Shown here: positions 1 through 11,604 of the stretch, in pieces
Layout of the letters: every line of letters starts with the position of its first letter
How positions within the stretch are numbered: position 1 is the stretch's first letter
Source: Eunapius fragilis
Taxonomy: Eukaryota; Porifera; Demospongiae; Spongillida; Spongillidae
Direction of reading: 5' to 3'
Length of the DNA: 64,000 nt
Assembly: GCA_963681505.1 (NCBI GenBank)
Contig: OY811977.1
Coordinates: forward strand, 8,934,377 to 8,998,376
Made by a program: the position numbers and the translations under genes
The notes under the pieces: generated by a model
The model's input: the letters and a program-made list of their open reading frames with translations, nothing else
What the model was told of the DNA's origin: nothing
Databases searched by the model: none

Positions 1-411
1 CCTATAAAAGTGTAGTAGTTTGGTGTATAGTTAGTCTATTAGTAGTTTGATGAGATGGGGATAGTGGAGGTGGAAGTAATGGGCTGGGGGTAGTGCAATG
101 ACTTTTGTATTATTGACCAGTTCCCCTGACTATCATGGTACTCTTGAACGGACCAGTTCCACCAGCGATGAATACATCTGTTACCACTCTGACATTAATA
201 ACTATGAGAAATATTAGTGACTTCAAAAAACTTGAGTTTAATGGTCACATGACATCATGTGATACTATGATTGCTCACATGACATTCATATGATACTAGG
301 AATGGTCACATGACATCAGGTTAACCTTTGTGGGCATGTGTGGTCTGATGGCCTTAGTGTCATTCCTCCTCCCCATCTCTTACCCCTCCTCCCCATCACT
401 CTATTCCTCAG

Positions 412-525
412 TTGGTGGCTATAGTAGTGATACTGCAGATCAGTACTTCAGACGTATCATGGAGGAGACTGGAACACTAATTCTGTGGCCATCGAAGCTA
501 AAAGTAGGAGCCAAGTCCAAGAAAG
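412..525 (+). CDS. KH-domain exon like Bicaudal-C, unit A
   Basis: A 114-nt exon with a pyrimidine-rich acceptor (TCCTCAG ending at 411) and a GTGTGT donor after 525. It encodes part of a KH RNA-binding domain. The run WPSKLKVGAKSKK preceded by IMEETGT matches, from memory, the first KH domain of Bicaudal-C (BICC1), where the family continues with an Asp codon; the phase-1 donor after a G fits that split codon. Bicaudal-C proteins bind mRNA and regulate translation. The expected next KH exon was not found in this unit, so this may be an orphan or relic exon. The start and stop of the gene are not visible. Identification is by remembered motif only. Confidence 0.55.
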
Positions 526-607
526 GTGTGTGTTTGTGTGTATGTAGTGTGTGTACGTGTACAGCTTCACTTCTTTATCACTGCATACCAGTGATGTTTT
601 GGATGTG

Positions 608-905
608 ATGGTGTGGTTTGGGTGGTGTGGTTTGGGTGGATGTGGTGGTGTGGTTTGGGTGGATGTGGTGGTGTGTTTGGGTGGATGTGGTGGTGTGGTT
701 TGGGTGGATGTGGTGGTGTGGTTTGGGTGGATGTGGTGGTGTGGTTTGGGTGGATGTGATGGTGTGGTTTGGGTGGATGTGGTGGTGTGGTTTGGGTGGA
801 TGTGGTGGTGTGGTTTGGGTGGATGTGGTGGTGTAGTTTGGGTGGATGTGGTGGTGTGGTTTGGGTGGATGTGTGGTGGTGTGGTTTGGATGGAGGTGGT
901 GGTGT
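608..905 (+). repeat. 23-bp minisatellite, unit A (about 13 copies)
   Basis: Tandem copies of TGTGGTTTGGGTGGATGTGG plus TGG. The period of 23 is not a multiple of three and the consensus has no stop on either strand, so every reading frame stays open. That produces long but meaningless open frames (Gly/Val/Trp/Cys on plus, His/Pro/Thr on minus). The G-rich strand could form two-tier quadruplexes. Confidence 0.9.
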
Positions 906-942
906 TTGGGTGATGACCAGGTGGGGGTCGGAGACAAGCTAG

Positions 943-1079
943 TGCTGTTACTTCTGCGGGAAGAAGGTATACCTGATCGAGAGGAACGGACTGCACCTCC
1001 ACCGAAACTGTTGCAGATGCACCCACATCAGGACGCAGCTGGTGGTGGGAGGGTACATGATGGTTGATAGAACCACAAA
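943..1079 (+). CDS. LIM-like zinc-binding exon, unit A
   Basis: An open frame starting right after an AG (CTAG at 939-942) encodes about 45 residues with the layout of a LIM domain first half: CYFC, then KKVYLIERNG, then HRNCCRC and VGGY. From memory it most resembles the LIM domain of MICAL and MICAL-like proteins, which remodel actin or link Rab GTPases to actin. A LIM zinc site needs a further Cys two residues after CRC; here that position is Ile, and the first loop is about three residues short. The frame stops at 1081, or splices at a possible GTAGAG donor at 1080. Phase does not match the KH exon 420 bp upstream. It could be an orphan exon or relic. Confidence 0.4.
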
Positions 1080-1635
1080 GTAGAGATTTCTGCTTTTTTT
1101 AGCATGTGGCTGGATTTGGAATGGATGGATGAGTGGTTTGGGTATGTGTGTATATGTGTGCATGTGTGTGTGTATGTGTGCTCTTTACTACCATCATCCC
1201 ACAGCCGTCTTCGGATGACCACACCCACAAACAGCTAGGATCGTTCTACAGGCTCTGCTGTTGCCGCATACAATGAAGGCACTGAAATAATAATGACATT
1301 ACATGTATGGTGTTTTGTCCAATAAATTATATAACCAGTAGTTGCACAGCATAAATTAATTAGCTACATTAATGTAGTTAAGTCTGGACACCCTACAAGA
1401 TGATAATCCCATACCATTAAACTCCTTGAAGTATGGACACATTCAGAAGCCAACTTAAATTCGTTCGTCCCCTCCCCCCCTCACAGTCCCCATAACACTC
1501 ATTTGTACTAGTGGGTGTTAGTTCCAGAGGTGAAGCAGTGAGTGCTATATAGATTATCATTTCATATCTTACATTATTCCCACTAACTGCTTATGATTGA
1601 CAAATGGTACAGGCTACATGTGTTGTAAAGGCAAT

Positions 1636-2400
1636 TATCATGGTAGCACTGGCCCCTCCCATCATCATGGTAGCACTAGCCCCTCCCATCATCATGATAG
1701 CACTAGCCCCTCCCATCATCATGGTAGCACTAGCCCCTCCCATCATCATGGTAGCACTAGCCCCTCCCATCATCATGGTAGCACTAGCCCCTCCCATCAT
1801 CATGGTAGCACAAGCCCCTCCCATCATCATGGTAGCACTAGCCCCTCCCATCATCATGGTAGCACTAGCCCCTCCCATCTTCATGGTAGCACTAGCCCCT
1901 CCCATCATCATGGTAGCACTAGCCCCTCCCATCATCATGGTAGCACTAGCCCCTCCCATCATCATGGTAGCACAAGCCCCTCCCATCATCATGGTAGCAC
2001 TAGCCCCTCCCATCATCATGATAGCACTAGCCCCTCCCATCATCATGGTAGCACAAGCCCCTCCCATCATCATGGTAGCACTAGCCCCTCCCATCATCAT
2101 GGTAGCACTAGCCCCTCCCATCATCATGGTAGCACTAGCCCCTCCCATCATCATGGTAGCACTAGCCCCTCCCATCATCATGGTAGCACTAGCCCCTCCC
2201 ATCATCATGATAGCACTAGCCCCTCCCATCATCATGGTAGCACAAGCCCCTCCCATCATCATGGTAGCACTAGCCCCTCCCATCATCATGGTAGCACTAG
2301 CCCCTCCCATCATCATGGTAGCACTAGCCCCTCCCATCATCATGGTAGCACTAGCCCCTCCCATCATCATGGTAGCACTAGCTCCTCCCATCATCATGGC
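1636..2400 (+). repeat. 27-bp minisatellite, unit A (about 28 copies)
   Basis: Tandem CATCATCATGGTAGCACTAG plus CCCCTCC. Because 27 is a multiple of three, each frame encodes a 9-residue repeat (for example HHHGSTSPS on plus) and stays open on both strands. Copy-to-copy variants (GATAGCAC, GTAGCACAAG) recur periodically, pointing to block duplication. I see no start context, splice sites or conserved flanks that would make it a gene. Confidence 0.9.
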
Positions 2401-2869
2401 TCTTGGTGTTGTATATCTGGTGCAATATTGCAAACATCAAAGAAAATGTTTATAGTTTCAATCTCTTTAAGTCAGCTCTGCAACATTGTTATGAACCTGG
2501 GAGCATGCGAGCCTGAGAGCATGGGAGCCTGGGAGCATGGGAGCATGGGAGTTAGAGTGGATAGATAATTCATTAAACGCCTTAGTTTTTTATATTTAGG
2601 GGGGAGGGGACTGCATTTGTTGACAAGTTATTCCACCCTGCCGCTATATGGTCATGCCACACCATAGCCACACACCCATGCCCATGTACATTAACATGAA
2701 CCACTCTTCATGAAGCAATCATGAGGTGGAGCTGAAAGTAACATCAGATGCAAAACCACCATCATTATGTTCCCTTTACACATGAACTGTTGGTCTCTGG
2801 TACCATAAAGGGCTCACAAATATCTCCACCATACATACGATCATCTCCCCTCACCATCTTATCCACCAT

Positions 2870-4851
2870 TCCCACCCACTGTCATATTAGAAGACCTAAC
2901 TATTTCTCCAACTAGTGAAGTAGAATCACTGTATTTTACAACAAATTGATATACAGTGGAATGGGGATCAGAGGAATCTCCCCTGGTCCCTGGTCCAATG
3001 TGTATCAGCCATATTGTGTCACAAATTATGATCACAAGAAAGAAAAATTCTCATATAGTCATGCAGTCAGTAATTGACAGATTCATACACCCAACAACAC
3101 AAGTCTTTGATTAAATCATTAGAATGTTCAAATTGGCAGTTACTCAGTTATAATTATTAAAGTAGGTATTAAATAAAAATGCCCACAAGAAATCAAGCCC
3201 ACCATTCATCACTTACGTCTGAAGAAGAGGATCATATTTGCAGTTGCCATCGTAAATACATCGGATCTGTATATGTCATAGTTTTCATCAATTTGTTTTT
3301 TGAAATATGTACATTGTAGTTTCCTTTATTATATAATAATGATTACATCACTAACTAAACCTGAATAATGCTAACATTATTTTCCCTTAGCACATCCATT
3401 TGTTCATGTAATTGTACCTAATGCTTATGCTTTGAATTCAAACATATTTTCAATATTACAAACCAAGTGCTTCAGAAGGCAGTATTGTTCTTCATCAATG
3501 GCTGCTTTGGGTAAAGTGAGAAAACAAGGAGCAATCCAGCACAATATTTAAACCAACAATATGGCAACATTTCAGCAATGCAACCTAATAACGCTAATAA
3601 CCACCTGCTTCATAAATTGTACAATACAGATGGTTACAAAATAGTACATGGAACAGTGTCTAACCTTCTGGGTAGTTTTTCAAGTTTTCAAAATTTTCTT
3701 TAAACTCCAAAGAGCTTCCATTAAATGGTCCTTATGCATTTTAAATTGGTCTATCCATCATAAATTTATTAGGCACTGAATTTATAATTAGCCATACATT
3801 TCAATGTGAGCATTCCTATTCTTTTAATTTGAAAAGTATCAGAAGAGTGATTTTGCTGGACACTGCTCCACATGATGTAACACAACTTACTGCTTCCATC
3901 AGACACTTGACTGCATCAATATTTTAATTTCATCTCCTTACTTGTAAACAGATATTGAAAAAAGGATTATCATGTCAAGCTACATAATCAACTAAGCCAT
4001 TGAATGACCTAGAAATGATATCGATTGAGCCAGGTTCAGTAGGCTAGAGTTATATAGTAGGTTATTTCATTGTTTTAATATTTGGTTATATAACCCTAGA
4101 ATATAAATTCATTTCTACCTTTCAGTAGAAACCTTGTTGGGCTTCTCTGTCCCTGTGTATATATAGGTCCATTTGTAGCAGACTATTGTCAGCCACAATA
4201 GCACAGGCAGTGCTGGGCACCCCTATCTTCAAATTATCAGTTATACTGACAATTCAGGATCATTAGAAAATTCATTTATCTTAAGATGATCATTTTGAAT
4301 ACAATTAAATCCTAAAAAGTTCTTAATGAGGCACTCCATTCTCGAGGTATCATCCTCCGGATTAACAGCATCCCCTTAGTCTACAGTCCATGATGAAAGC
4401 AAATGTCATACATAACTGGGTTGGAGATACATATATCAATGCAAAAGATTAGGGTGGGAATGTATGGTGTGTTTAATTTGACACTGGTGAGTGTGATGGT
4501 GGTAGTGGTACCTCACACAATGTATCCTAATAAAATCCCAACACTATAATATCATGACTCCAAGGCTCACAAGCTTGAAGTGGACCAGGACGTTGAATCA
4601 TATCCCTAACGTTAAGTGTCTTCATGTCCAGGTCCCCAGGCAATGGTTTGGTGAACTTTATCAGAAGCTCCTGAGATATGGAAGGGATAAGGAGGAGGGA
4701 ATGGAGAGGGCGGATTGGGGGAGGGAGGAATGAGGTGGAGAGAGGGAAGAGGGAATGGGAAGAGAGGAGAATAGAGTGAATTACAGCCTTTTCCCGCACT
4801 CGTAAAGCAAAGAAGACAACGAGATCATACTTTATCTATACAATGCAGGCA
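2870..4851 (-). pseudogene. relic of the unknown minus-strand gene, unit A
   Basis: This is the unit A counterpart of the putative gene at 16606-18494. The exon at 4670-4571 is complete here (ELLIKFTKPLPGDL to QRPGPLQA, strong CATATCTCAG acceptor, GTGAGC donor) and longer than in B, which has lost an internal stretch. Other exons are damaged. The one near 4374 meets an early stop beside a 50-bp inverted segment. The counterpart of PNVDEEQYC near 3490 has a 4-nt deletion. The RCIYDGNCKYD exon and terminal exon are nearly identical to B. The mosaic of damage means neither copy is clearly ancestral in every exon. Confidence 0.3.
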
Positions 4852-5023
4852 AGGCATATGTGCTCTGCTATCGCAAAGCTCAGGGTGATTGTAAAGTTGC
4901 ACAAAATGGTATAACTCCAGCACTGAACATTTCAATAAACTGAGCAGTAACTACTAATTAATAACGTTAATTTACGTTAATCACTGGCATGATTTTAATT
5001 GGTTTCAATAGCTTAATTTTTCA

Positions 5024-5840
5024 ATGCTCAGTTTTGGAGTCATACCATTTCAACCAATTCTAAGATTTTGCGCGACTTTCCGATCACCCTGTACAGTTGA
5101 GATAAGCACAGAGGACGTGAACAGCTACTTTAGTTCCGGATTCGTCTGCATTATGAGCTTAAATGGGATCGCTAAGTACCATGGAACCAAAGAGCAGCTT
5201 CAGCGATTAGCAACAGCAAAAAAGGGGGTCGAATCAAACTTTGATTTGCCATTGATTTGAAAGTCAAATTCCTGATACAGGATGTTACAAAGTCCTGTAT
5301 CAGGAATGTGACTGTCTAATTAATCGCAAATCAAAATTTGATTCTACGCGTTTTTTTTGCTGTGAATTAAAAGGGAATGACAGAAATCACAATTGGTGCA
5401 ATACCTGCATATCTCATGTATCAAATGCCATACATCAGAGAGGAGTAAAGCGGAAAAGTGGAGACACGGTTTCTCAAAGTGCAAAGGCAAGTTGGTGTCG
5501 CAAGTTAGCATAGCATGTTGTACGCAAATTTAACTATTTCCTTTGTTGTAACTTCTCCGGGTTACGAAAAAAAAAAAAAAGTACTAAATCCGTATCGAAG
5601 CGAGATTGGGAAGAGTTGGGACGTAATATTAATGCTTGCGTCTCACACGATGGAAAACTTATCAGCTAGATCCGAAAACACTATACTTTATTTTATGCAA
5701 CTAAGTCTGGGTACGAGACCATGTTAATTTTTCGTGCGCAACATTTGGAATTGATATAGACTACCTCCACGTTTCTTTCAGAACGTTTAACTCGATTCTA
5801 GGTGAGTGCGTTGTAAGGTTTAGGGTTAGGGAAAGTGTAT
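5024..5840 (+). other. conserved weakly coding stretch, unit A
   Basis: An open frame from 5024 (ISTEDVNSYFSSGF) and a second stretch at about 5580-5760 are shared with unit B. The second includes a conserved CTAG|GTGAGT donor-like site near 5802. In A the second stretch is broken by an internal stop and small deletions. Between them A has a 15-bp perfect hairpin absent from B. I cannot assign a product. Confidence 0.25.
5266..5312. repeat. small perfect hairpin present only in unit A
   Basis: ATTCCTGATACAGGA and its exact reverse complement are separated by ten bases. The surrounding insertion of about 80 bp lies inside a segment that is otherwise colinear with unit B at 18880-18905, where it is missing. 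Confidence 0.7.
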
Positions 5841-5953
5841 AGCCTCCGTGAATAAAAAGAGAACTGTTTGCGTGATTGCAATTGGCCGGGCGATTCGTTT
5901 TGCAAATGCAATACTTGTGTGCTGGAGATTTTCACCACAACCAATGTATGTAA

Positions 5954-6862
5954 TGCACCTATCAATAGTCTCCCCCACCTGACCCAGTTCGAGCACAGGC
6001 AGCGGCGACGGAAGGAATTTTAAAATGTAGCCGCCATTATGAAGAAATATGAATATAATTAATAATATGAAATCCCACAAGAGTAAGTTTACACTATAGT
6101 ACACATCAGTCATTGCAACTGAACTTTCCAAACAAGGTAAGCCTATGCCCTGAACCGAAAATAAAATCCTTACTAATATAGATCAAATTGAGACTTTCGT
6201 TCATATTGCTTAGATGTGAAGTAGCATTACATTATTCAACCGCACTTTGAGTCACAGTAAAAAGGTTTAAATTCTTTGTAGCGTTCCCTTGTAGCAGGCA
6301 GGATCAAAATCAGCGATACTAACGTGCAAACTTATGAAACAAGTACTCTTTTGATGGGTGTGAGGTCCCTTAGGTACATTACAACACAATGTAGAGAATA
6401 CCTCCCTTCTAGGTTGATGTGGTTTATCGGGAATACAACTTGCAATTGCCGAACTTGAAGCCATTTTCTTAAGAAACACAAATCACGTGGAGAGCAGCAG
6501 TATACAGTATAACTATTAAGCTGAAATGATTATCACTCATAGTGTTTATATACCTCCACGGAGGATCACCAGCGATTAACTGCTACGAAAATTTAATAAA
6601 TTATGAATAACTAATCATCAGTACAAAAAGTGGAGCCGCCATGTCGGCTCTGGCGGCCACGGCTCTGTCGCCACTGACAGGTGGGGAGAATGTCGGGATT
6701 TGACGATTGGGGTTTTCAAGGGCCACTCAAATATTCCCCATTATACGTCATTTCTCACGAATAGTGAAGCACATGTTAATTTCTCAAATGGGGCAAAAAT
6801 CTAAGTCAATCCCACCCAAATGCCCACACTGGGGGAGGTGGGGGAGACCATTGATAGGTGCA
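5954..6862. mobile_element. inverted-repeat element (TGCACCTATCA family), unit A, interrupted
   Basis: Left terminus TGCACCTATCAATAGTCTCC at 5954 and the complementary right terminus ending at 6862, related to the 232-bp copy in unit B (19496-19727). In unit A a 677-bp element with different ends (6000-6676) has inserted into it. There is no coding capacity; this is a MITE-like non-autonomous element. Confidence 0.65.
6000..6676. mobile_element. 677-bp hAT-like element with 5-bp target duplication
   Basis: Begins CAGCGGCGAC and ends GTCGCCACTG, an imperfect terminal inverted repeat. It is flanked by the direct repeat ACAGG at 5995-5999 and 6677-6681. Unit B has the uninterrupted sequence with a single ACAGG, so this is a real insertion after the duplication. 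CAG-starting ends suggest hAT, although hAT usually duplicates 8 bp. The largest internal frame (minus, 6267-6479) has no recognisable transposase motif. Confidence 0.75.
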
Positions 6863-7263
6863 TTACATTAATATCTAACCTAAGCCCAGCTAGCCTAGCG
6901 CCCTCCCATGCATTTCTTACAGCACTTCTCCATTACTTCCACCCGACTCCTCACAGGATACTGAATTGCATGGTTTGGTAGTGTAATTGTGTATGCCTGC
7001 GCACACACACACACACACACACACATATTCATACACTGGCGCCATCTAAACACACCAGACAAACACGATACCTACAAAACACAGTTCCTACCGCAATGAT
7101 CTGCTCGCTGGTTAAGGACCGCCATTGCTTAGCTTCATGTCTGCTTTGTGAGCAGAATCAATTTTGGGAGAAGAACCTTTACGCAGGAGTTAAACAAGTT
7201 TAAAATTACAGGCCGGTTTGAAGACATTGTATTTTGTACAATTCGAATGTGTAGGTTCCTTAT

Positions 7264-7335
7264 TGTAGTGTGTACCAAATATCTCTTCCAATAATAGAGC
7301 ACCATGCGCATGCGCATCCTAATAATACTACTACA
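7264..7335 (-). repeat. 3' LTR of the Gypsy element
   Basis: 72 bp, TG...CA, unusually short for an LTR. It contains the palindrome TGCGCATGCGCA. Identical to the other LTR except at 7270 (G here, A at 11611), which implies a young insertion. Confidence 0.9.
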
Positions 7336-7384
7336 TCTCCCTTTTCAATACATGTTGTTAGAATGTTCAATACAATGTTTCTCA

Positions 7385-8140
7385 TTAGTATCTATCCGGT
7401 GGCTTGGATATTCTTCCACTTCTTGTAGTTGTCCAACTTGGTGCAACCAAATCCTCATGTTCTGCAATGTCGTTCCGTTGGGGTGTATTGCTGACCTCAT
7501 CATTTCTTTCTCCTGTATCATTTTCTACTGTCTCCTGTTCCTCCTGCGGCATCATTATCTTCTGGGCATCATCATTTTGGTGCATAGTATTTTCATCTCT
7601 TTCGGACCTTCCACTCTCCTCGTTTTGTATTCCCAACCTCTCTTGAATGTCTTGATCATCAAGCTCACTCTCAGGTGTTTCACTGTTCCTGCTTTCAGCT
7701 ATTTCATCCCTCCCAGGTGCTTCCTCTTCATCCTCTGCTTCAGTAACTGGATTTTCCACTCTCAAAGGCTCAGGCTCAGACTCTTGCTGTACCCCTGTAC
7801 CCCAAAGTTCACTTTCTTCACTAATATTCTGTGATTGAGAAGAATAAGTCCTGTCTTTAGTCTGCCTTTTCAGCAACGTCAAAAAGCGCCGATTCCTGCG
7901 GTATTCCCCAATGGTAGTGTTGATGATGTATGATCTGGGAGCTACTCTTTTGACAACGTTTCCCTCTATCTTATGATCAGTTATCCACACTTTGTCACCT
8001 GGGTTTAACTCTGGTAACTCCACTGCTCTGTGACGGTGATCAAAATTGATTTTCTGTAACCCCTTTACCTGAGATTCCATTTCCTTGACAACAGCTTGTT
8101 CTGGAACTTTAGGAACGTGTTCCTGCTCAATGATTGGCAC
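7385..8140 (-). pseudogene. pol: Gypsy integrase C-terminal and acidic tail
   Basis: 251 residues in the same frame as the integrase fragment, separated only by one in-frame TGA. The first part has the SH3-like integrase C-terminal motif LNPGDKVWITDHK followed by VVKRVAPRSYIINT. The remainder is a Glu/Asp/Ser-rich tail ending shortly before the purine tract and 3' LTR. There is no envelope-like gene. Confidence 0.85.
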
Positions 8141-8146
8141 AGTGGT

Positions 8147-9541
8147 TCACAACTTTCTACTCATTAGCAATTCTGCTGGGCTGTAGCCATTTTGCAAAGG
8201 TGTGGCTCTGTACGATAGCAATGCTAAACATGGATCAGATGTTTTCTTCCACATTGTCTTGATCGTTTTTACAGCTCGCTCCGCTGCTCCATTGCTTTGG
8301 GGAAATAACGGACTACTCGTTATATGGTCAAATCCATATTCCTGACTGAATTTCAGGAATGAGTGAGATGAAAACTGTGGTCCATTGTCTGAAATGAGTT
8401 CTTCAGGAATACCATGTCTTGCAAATATTGACTTTGTTTGGCTTATCACTTCCTCTGCTGTCATATGATCCAAATGTGCAATCTCAATATCCCTGGAATA
8501 ATAATCGACAATAAGCAAGTAGTTGTCCCCTTTCCAGTGGAAAATGTCTGCAGCAACTCTCTGCCTTGGTAAAGAAGGTAACTGTGTTGGTATTAACGGT
8601 TCCACCTGTTGTGATTGATGTTTAATGCACTGTGGACAATTCTTCACCAATTTCTCCAAATCTTTTGAGATGTTAGGCCACCATACACTCTGTCGAGCTC
8701 GCTCTCTACATTTAGTTATCCCTTGATGTGCACCATGGATTTTATTTAAAATTTCTGTTCGGAGTGACTCTGGAACAACAATCCTACTTCCTCTCAACAG
8801 TAGCCCTTTTTCAATGCTCAACTCTCCAGCAACTGAAAAATATGGTTTAACTGCTTCAGGTACATCTTTCTTTTCTGGCCACCCTCTGTAGCTGTACGCA
8901 GCTATCTGCCTACATACACTGTCAGTTTTCTGACATTGACGTATCTGGTTAAGTTTCTTGTCAGTAGCTGGGATACCCTGGATAATCCAATGAACGAATG
9001 CCTCTATGTCATTGTGTTGAGCTTTTTCCTCATCCGAAGGTTGAGTTACTGGAGCTCTTGATAGCGCATCAGCAATAGTGAGGTTTTTGCCAGGTACATG
9101 TGATATTGAAAACTTGAAGCGCATTAGTCTCAAGCGAAAACGTTGTACCCAGATGGGAAGCTCCTCCAGGTTCTTCGTACTCAACAAGGGAACCAATGGC
9201 TTGTGATCTGTTTCCAAATGGAATTTTAATCCCAGCAAATAGTCTGAGAAACGTTCACAAGCCCAGGTTAGCGCTAACGCCTCCTTTTCAATTTGTGCAT
9301 ATCGCTGCTCTGTTGGAGTCATAGCTCGTGAGATGTAACAGACTGGAAGTATTTTACTATCTCTCTGTTTCTGTAAGAGGACACCACCCAAACCAAATGA
9401 GGATGCATCTGCTGAAACAACTGTAGGGAGATTAGGATCATATAAAGCCAATAGTGGTGAACTACTAAGTAGCTTTTTAATTTTTTGGAAAGCTCTTTGC
9501 TGATCCGTTCCCCATACCCACGAATTTTTTTTACTAAGCAA
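8147..9541 (-). pseudogene. pol: Gypsy RNase H and integrase fragment
   Basis: 464 residues. The RNase H domain has ADASSFGLGGVLLQ and later LETDHKPL. The integrase carries an HHCC zinc domain (HGAHQGITKC ... CPQCIKH) and a DDE core with ADIFHWKGDNYLLIVDYYSRD, SDNGPQFSSHSF and SNGAAERAVKTIK. RNase H removes template RNA; integrase inserts the DNA copy. It is closed by a TGA at 8147-8149 and the same frame resumes immediately after it. The upstream part is in a shifted frame, so the natural start is in the reverse transcriptase segment. Confidence 0.9.
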
Positions 9542-9600
9542 ATCTCGAAGAGGCTTTGCTTCATGGGCGATATGAGGTGAGAATTTGCTTAACTGGTTGA

Positions 9601-10200
9601 TTATCCCAAGAAACTTCTAATATCACCAACATCCTTCGGTTCCGGAAACAGAGTGATGGCCTTCATCTTTTCCGGGTCTGGACTGATCCCCTGATTACTC
9701 ACAACATGACCTAGGAATCGTATCTCTGTCTTTGAAAATTCACACTTACCTGCATTCAGTGTAAGTCCAGCTGAAAGTAGACGTTTGAGAACTTGATCCA
9801 ATCTTCTGTCATGTTCCACCCGTGTTTTTACAAAAACCAGAATGTCATCAATCAAACATACTACTCCGTCCACACCCCCAAGAATTGAAGACATTCTCTT
9901 CTGAAACAATTCAGGGGCTGATGTGATTCCAAATGGCAAGCGATTAAAACAGAAGCGCCCAAACGGAGTTATAAAAGTTGTCAACAAGGCTGATTCACGA
10001 GCCAATGGGATCTGCCAAAATCCTGAATTGGCGTCCAATTTAGAGAACAATTGTGCTCCAGTGAGTTGTGTTAAGATTTGATCAACAACTGGCAAAGGAT
10101 GATTCTCTCTACAAACATTCGCATTTAGCTTTGTAAGGTCAATGCAAATTCTGATATCCCCATTAATTTTGCTTTTGGTACTACCACCATCCCTGCACAC
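9601..10200 (-). pseudogene. pol: Gypsy reverse transcriptase fragment
   Basis: About 200 residues of a Ty3/Gypsy reverse transcriptase: DIRICIDLTKLN, then LFSKLDANSGFWQIPL, the LPFGITSAPELFQKRM motif, and the catalytic CLIDDILVF. It copies element RNA into DNA. The preceding linker continues in a different frame (a frameshift near 10165), and another one-base shift near 9607 breaks the join to the thumb and RNase H region. This is therefore one piece of a broken pol gene, and the apparent ATG at 10200 is not a real start. Confidence 0.85.
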
Positions 10201-10325
10201 CAGTTGGTTGGTTCTTCTACGCTTGATATCACTCCAAGTTCTTCCATCCGCTTCAACTCTGCTTTGACTTTAGGCAATAAAGGTGTGGCAACCCTTCGTG
10301 GAGTTGTGATAGCGAATGGTGTGGC

Positions 10326-11567
10326 TCACTCTTTCATCCGTATCTTGTATTCTGGTCCCATTATTCCTAATCCTTCAAACAACTTGGGATATTTCTGTTG
10401 CACTGCTGTCGCTCCCACAAAATCCACTCGTTGCAAGAGGCTTAAAGATTCAATAGCAGGTCTTCCAAGTAGTGGTACTTGCAGTTCAGGAAGGACATAT
10501 ATATCTTGCTTTACTTCTTTTCTCCCAAGTCTTAGGGTTCCTAAGAAACAACCCCTCACCAACAGTTTTTGATTTCCTGGACCATACAGGATCTTTTCTG
10601 GATAGCGAAGTGTCGTGTTTTTCAACTGCTTGTACACACTTAGGGGAATTACTGTCACGTCTGCGCCAGTGTCAAGCTTGAAATGTATCTGATGTCCATT
10701 CAAACTAAGACTCTGTTTCCATGGAGATTTGTCTAAGTTGGTATCTCCAAGTGTGTCGATAAACACAGCCTGGACTGAACTTGCAGTCCTTGTGCGACAC
10801 ATTTCTTTCCAATGGCCACGCCTCTTACACTTGTGACATATCGACTCCCTTGCTGGACAGTGTTCATAGCTGTGTCCTGGGGTCCTTCCACAATAGGAGC
10901 ATTTACCTCTGTATTCTGATCCTCCCCCTGCGCCAGGTGTGTACCCTTGTGCTTTCCTTGGTCGCACCTCTCTTTCCTCAGGTTTAGCTTTAGAGTGCAC
11001 CCGATCTATTTGCTCTTCCGTTTCCACTTCCCTTCTCAGTAGAACTTGCTGCTTCTTCACCATTTCTGATTGACGAACCATTGTCACTGTTTTTTCTAAC
11101 GTTAGATCTGGGTCCAATTGTAGCTTCTCTGAATAAGACACGTCTCTCAGCCCTACAACAATTCTGTCTCTAATCAGTTCGTCACGCAGACCAGCAAAGC
11201 CACAATGTTCTGCAAGAGCATGCACACTGGTAACAAAATCATCGACAGATTCACCCTCCTCTTGCTTTCTCCGATTGAATTTCGCCCGCTCAAAAATCAC
11301 GTTCCTCTTCTTCCCAAAATAAGAGTCAAATTTCTGTTTAACCACCTCGTATTTCTTCTTGTCCGTCTCGCTCAAGTTAAACATGTGTAGGATATCCTCC
11401 GCTAAATCTCCCATCGTATACAGAAGCATATTTACCTGTTTCTCTTCACCCTTTGAGTCCAATTCAGTCGCGAGTCGAAACCGCTCAAACCGTCTGACCC
11501 ATTTCGGCCACTCTTCCGGTTGGTTGAACGTGAAACCCTCTGGAGGTGTTACTTGGCTAGTTGCCAT
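10326..11567 (-). CDS. gag-pro: Gypsy gag and protease
   Basis: A 413-residue frame. The first half is a Gag-type region with the RKQEEGESVDDFVTSVHALAE signature of retrotransposon gag. It is followed by two zinc knuckles (CSYCGRTPGHSYEHC and CHKCKRRGHWKEMC), then an aspartic protease with LDTGADVTVIPL. Gag forms the particle shell, the knuckles bind RNA and the protease matures the polyprotein. The frame ends in a TGA at 10326-10328 where related elements run on into reverse transcriptase; the codon context suggests a CGA to TGA change. ATG at 11567 was chosen because it lies just after the primer-binding site. Confidence 0.9.
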   Translation of the reverse strand: MATSQVTPPEGFTFNQPEEWPKWVRRFERFRLATELDSKGEEKQVNMLLYTMGDLAEDILHMFNLSETDKKKYEVVKQKFDSYFGKKRNVIFERAKFNRRKQEEGESVDDFVTSVHALAEHCGFAGLRDELIRDRIVVGLRDVSYSEKLQLDPDLTLEKTVTMVRQSEMVKKQQVLLRREVETEEQIDRVHSKAKPEEREVRPRKAQGYTPGAGGGSEYRGKCSYCGRTPGHSYEHCPARESICHKCKRRGHWKEMCRTRTASSVQAVFIDTLGDTNLDKSPWKQSLSLNGHQIHFKLDTGADVTVIPLSVYKQLKNTTLRYPEKILYGPGNQKLLVRGCFLGTLRLGRKEVKQDIYVLPELQVPLLGRPAIESLSLLQRVDFVGATAVQQKYPKLFEGLGIMGPEYKIRMKE

Positions 11568-11604
11568 GGCTTAAAACTAGACAAGAGCAACACCGCTGCC
11601 ACCA

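Noticed and set aside
457-1026. Long minus-strand His/Pro/Thr frame and overlapping plus-strand Gly/Val/Trp frames
   Set aside because: Produced by the stop-free 23-bp repeat; all six frames are open and none has a proper start or splice context.
1636-2400. Possible CRISPR array
   Set aside because: Direct repeats are contiguous with no unique spacers; this is a eukaryotic minisatellite.
1591-2568. Proteins of 280-323 residues built from 9-residue repeats (HHHGSTSPS or MMMGGASAT)
   Set aside because: Encoded by the 27-bp minisatellite in several frames on both strands; copy number differs between units and no exon structure supports translation.
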